A stretch of DNA of 64,000 nt from Tenodera sinensis (taxonomy: Eukaryota; Arthropoda; Insecta; Mantodea; Mantidae): contig CM060970.1 of the NCBI GenBank assembly GCA_030765045.1, forward strand, positions 56,367,076 to 56,431,075, given 5' to 3'. A model generated the notes under the pieces. It was not told where the DNA came from. It made no database searches and saw only the letters and a program-made list of their open reading frames with translations. Shown one piece after another: positions 60,357 to 64,000 of this stretch (within the stretch, counting starts at the first letter, position 1; every line of letters begins with the position of its first letter). The position numbers and the translations under genes were made by a program.

Positions 60357-61503
60357 GGGATAAGCAGCCATGATTGAGACATCGTTTCGTAGCGTCTTAT
60401 TGGTCACAAGTAGTATGACATAGTAAGAGTGAAATAACAGCTAAAAAGCATTAAATGTCAACACACACTATTTTTTAATTCTTGTATATTTCAGCCCTAT
60501 GAAAATAAAATTGTATTTTTAAAATGTATAATTCGAGGAAAAATCCAAATTTAAATACTTCCCATTTTAACATTGGCAACCATATATGAAGTATAAAGAA
60601 GAATACGTTTTCCTAAAATGGTTTTAGAAGAGTTAACAGAGGATTCCACGTGAATTTAACAAATAAACTTCATGTACCGTCTTTAAACTGAGTAACCAAA
60701 CATGTTGAGGTTAACGCATTTAAAACGGCTTAAAAGTAGAGTGTTATTTCAATTACGCCCTATAGATGACTAATGAAGTGTAGAGATTCGGTTCAGATCC
60801 ACATTATAACCTTGTTTAACTGAAGTTGCCTTTTGCAGCTATTTTACATGGACTGGGACATCAGAACAACAAATACAATGCTAATGCAGAGTATGAAACG
60901 TCCATCAATCATAATAACCTCATTACTTCCCATTCATTAATCTCACAAACACAGCAGTAAAGGTTACGTTCTGCATCCCCGGCTTTATCTCGGCTTTATG
61001 CAAATGGGATAAACAAAACACGGTAAGCGCGTTTACATCTTTCTACTTGCTATTATAACCAACCGCTTTCCAATATTATACGAAGGTCTCTAATGTACCT
61101 TAGCTTTATGTTATTGCAAAAACCACAAGAAGGAAACGCTAAGTTCTTTGTTTCGCAAATACCAACTTCGTTAAAAAACAGCAGGACAGGGATTATTCGT
61201 ACAATGCTTGAAATTAAATATCCGCGATTTTTATATAATTTTACAGGACTTATTCTGAAGTAAACACCTGTTTTCTATCCCATGTCTTCCCAAGGAAAAC
61301 TCTTCTTTAGATTGTTCTTTTATGACTCCAGTATGTTCGAATTCTATATCCAGTAGCGTGAATACATTTCAATGTTTTAATCACATACATAAGTATATAA
61401 ATGTACATATAAATATTTTAACTATTTAGAAATTGAAATTAAAGAGGGTTTTATAGCCTATGTCTAACGAAAGGAACAATAGTCCAGCAGTCCAAGAATA
61501 ATT
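60357..61503. other. Non-coding stretch, nothing recognised
   Basis: No supported gene or family repeat. Confidence 0.4.
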
Positions 61504-61550
61504 AAAAAAAAAAAAAAAAAAAAAACGCCTTAGTGGTAAACGCACGCACG

Positions 61551-61602
<52 letters not shown>
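61504..61602. repeat. Poly(A) run and (CA)n microsatellite
   Basis: Twenty-one A (61504-61524), then a GCAC to CA repeat at 61541-61602. Confidence 0.95.
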
Positions 61603-61604
<2 letters not shown>

Positions 61605-62229
61605 ATTTATGGGGAAAGGTCGGACAGGTTGGAACACTTGTGCGGAGTGACACTTCCACGGAGAGACATTTGTACGGATTGTACCTGATGAGTCAGAATA
61701 TACCTTGTTTAAATTAAACAAAACAAAACATATTTACAGCCGAGGAATGCAGAAGCTTCATTTAGGAATATACTTGCAGTGAACGTTAGCGATGTAACTT
61801 CTAGGTAGTGGCGCTTTAGGGCACCATAAAGTAGTATCAAATTGCCTTAGATTACGTTAAAATGCCCGTTGTAAATAACCAAAGGTTTTCCTTTGGTGGT
61901 TTCGCTGAACTCTAAATCTCCAAAATCGTAGCATGCACACTACTTGACACTCAAATATCAACGGTAATAATGAACTCCTCTTAGCGGGTGCCACCCCCAG
62001 ATCATTACCTGCCAGCCACGCATTCCAACCCTTATAGTTCTCGAGTCGAAATTCTAAGATATACATTAGGAAGGGATTATACTGGCCAACACCAAATTAA
62101 TCTTAGTGCAACTGCAACTTTGTAAATTTTTCATGCTTGGCCATTTCCGGGAATATTCTTGGCTGTGTATAGATGTCAACAGATTTCATCTCGTGCAAGT
62201 GTCATTCCGTACAACTGTCACAACCTCGT
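61603..62229. other. Unassigned
   Basis: Nothing recognised. Confidence 0.35.
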
Positions 62230-62293
62230 GGACAGACTGGATGGATGAACGGATGGACGAATGGACGGACTGGATGGATGGATGGATGGATGT
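62230..62293. repeat. GGAT/GGAC tetranucleotide repeat
   Basis: Imperfect GGAT and GGAC units, cleanest at 62270-62291. Confidence 0.85.
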
Positions 62294-63402
62294 CAGAGTA
62301 TTTTGTGCTAAATGTAGATATTCCTTTACGAACTAATATTTTCAATTCTTTAAGGATGTAGGGAATATATTCATTGAAAAGATGGGAGATAAGACTACAA
62401 TGCTGTTTCAAACCGCAGTTTGTTTTAATTTTTTCGGTTGTCACCATTAGCTAAGTTATCTACTATGATTTCATTTAGATTTACCTACTTTGAATAGCTT
62501 TTATTAACTGTGTCGGATTGCCTGTCTTCAGTAATATCTTCCGTATTAGAGTCAATAAATTGCACACGAGTTGCAAGGTTATATTTCTGCGTTTTAAGAG
62601 CCCTAAGGTCTCTCACCTTTCTATCGCCTTGTCACAATTTCATCGCCACCTGCCCTCAACGTTAGCAAGAAAACAGTGCCTTACTGCAAAATCCACCATG
62701 AGAACGAAAGTTTCTCCAACAGTCTACAACCAATTCCAACACAAGCCGATTAACTAACTTTAAAGTTAGGCTCAACTCTCCCTTTTCCTCTACCCCAACT
62801 GGGAAAAGCTGGCATCAGCCCCCTGAAAGATTGTTTAAGCAGAGTGTTGTGTGTTCTGCAGTTTATAATTTAGAGGCTAGAACTTATATTGTAACTGCGG
62901 TTTACCTTGTGTTTGTATCTTTGTTGTTTCAAAGAAAAAGGAAAACGTAACACAAAAATTCTTCACTGCGAATTACACATTAACTTGTGCATGTGCTGAT
63001 ATCACGATAAACGCTCGATTAAAAATGCTTAGAAATTAAGTATCTTGGGGACTTAAGTGCCTCCATGATGTTAAAAGGTGAATCGTCAATTTTCAAACTT
63101 TGTCGCAAAGAATATTTCGGAAATGCCCAGTACAACGAAAATATTAGTGTCACAATGCTGAAACCTAGGTAAGATGCGTTATTATCTATTGTAGCAATGG
63201 CTTATACTATGACTATTTCCAGAAAAAAATTTCAAAAATATTGTTGTTAATAAATAAAGATTACCTTTTCTCAAAGAAAAGAATCATGTTAGATTGATCA
63301 CAAATATTGTGGCAGCACGTCAAAGGCGCTCAAGATCAATCTGGCTCACAGCAATACTTATTGGTACGTGAGTGACAACAATGCAGCTGCAGAACAATGA
63401 GT
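62294..63402. other. Non-coding stretch upstream of heat-shock-type promoter
   Basis: An inverted pair AGATTGATC / GATCAATCT lies near 63292-63343. The 79-codon plus frame at 62518-62757 has no motif. Confidence 0.4.
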
Positions 63403-63457
63403 TTCGAGAATGTTCCTGAAACTTCGAGTGCCGACTTATTTGTGACAGCTTCGAGAA
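63403..63457 (+). promoter_or_regulatory. Heat-shock elements (HSE)
   Basis: From 63403 to 63425 the sequence is TTC-GA-GAA-TG-TTC-CT-GAA-AC-TTC: five alternating TTC/GAA cores each separated by exactly two bases. This is a perfect extended HSE. TTC-GA-GAA recurs at 63450-63457. Heat-shock factor binds such arrays as trimers. The distance to the TATA box (75 and 43 bases) is typical of insect heat-shock genes. Confidence 0.8.
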
Positions 63458-63499
63458 AAGGGTCAATTTTGATAAATATCCGTGCTATGTCATTCTCGT

Positions 63500-63508
63500 C
63501 TATAAAAG
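63500..63508 (+). promoter_or_regulatory. TATA box of a putative heat-inducible promoter
   Basis: CTATAAAAG sits 75 bases after the strong HSE. Transcription would start near 63530. A clear arthropod TCAGT initiator is not seen there. Confidence 0.7.
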
Positions 63509-63530
63509 GAGGCGAGACGACGAGAGGAGT

Positions 63531-64000
63531 AGTTCTTGTTTTGAGAGAAGTAGTTGGTTTCTGAACGAGACAGCTGTTAGCAGTAGCGCGCGCGTGTGTG
63601 TGTGTGTACAGTCGTCGTCATGAGAGAACTGCATGTGTCGACAGAGACAGTTTGGATTACGTCGCATCTTGAGTTAGTCTGAAGTGAAGCAGTTTAGTGA
63701 GTATTGAGTGCTTGTATTGTCAAAGCCAACTGTTTGCGAGACAGAAAAGGATGTTTCAAGGGAGACGCAAAAGTGACAGCATCTATATGACCAAACTGGT
63801 ATAAATTACTTTGCTTGTAAAACTAGCACCTGCAACCACGCCCGCTTCAAGCTTCTGTCATTTTCACTTCTCTTTGAGTCCTCGTAGAAGCGATACCAGG
63901 ATGCATTCGATTTTTTCATAGTTTGGTTGAAGTTCCGCTATATGCCAGAACACACTAGAATTGTCAGTAGGCTTCCTGTGATAACACAAGTGGGAAGCAT
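63531..64000 (+). other. Putative 5' leader of a heat-inducible transcript
   Basis: The sequence after the TATA box is GA-rich and then mixed. It contains a GC/GT alternating run (63588-63606) and an ATG at 63619 that opens only about 21 codons. No long frame begins before the window ends. Insect heat-shock genes often have long leaders, so the coding sequence may lie beyond. A GT splice donor cannot be chosen from sequence alone. An LTR of a heat-responsive retrotransposon is an alternative. Confidence 0.4.

Overview
The window is eukaryotic nuclear DNA, most likely from an arthropod (insect) with a large, repeat-rich, AT-rich genome. The evidence is the absence of dense coding, many short microsatellites, tRNA-derived SINEs with decayed LINE and DNA-transposon remnants, and splice-site-bounded coding fragments. 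The transposase and SINE types resemble those of hemimetabolous insects such as cockroaches, termites and orthopterans, but this lineage call is an inference.

About a fifth of the window is one dispersed family, called R1 here. It has roughly twenty full, partial or inverted copies of up to about 850 bp. Full copies start near ACTTTCTCTACT and end near AGTAGAGAAAGT, so they look like a non-autonomous inverted-repeat element. Other non-autonomous DNA elements with visible ends are: a 683 bp element with an 8 bp duplication (3004-3686); two copies of a 0.9-1.0 kb element called X (23675-24675, 54153-55039); two opposite copies of an element called Y (17524-18150, 59351-59992); element Z (45085-45518), which keeps a transposase tail; a 670 bp pogo/Tigger-like element (57099-57768); and a 116 bp hairpin (26453-26568).

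Decayed protein-coding parts of mobile elements recur through the window. IS630/Tc1/mariner-type transposase pieces lie at 8545-8757, 31860-32613, 41106-41346, 45385-45484, 46660-47188 and 52582-52860. There is a hAT C-terminus (34323-34640), a possible Crypton-like N-terminus (20740-20990), LINE pieces (13995-14330, 18247-18470, 33395-33722, 51990-52165) and LINE 3' tails ending in a CACT repeat (4296-4352, 49955-50024, 50700-50830, 51709-52165). SINEs of at least three kinds are scattered throughout. Nested insertions give a relative order of events.

Host-gene signal is thin. The best is a first-exon-like frame at 15475-15890 ending at a GTAAAC donor. Weaker are an unrecognised disrupted frame on the minus strand (53154-53553) and a possible 89 bp exon (39163-39251). 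The most interesting regulatory signal is at the right edge: five perfectly phased heat-shock-element units (63403-63425), a second half-cluster (63450-63457) and a TATA box (63501), pointing to a heat-inducible promoter that reads out of the window. I see no rRNA, CRISPR array, intact tRNA, intact transposon or complete cellular gene.
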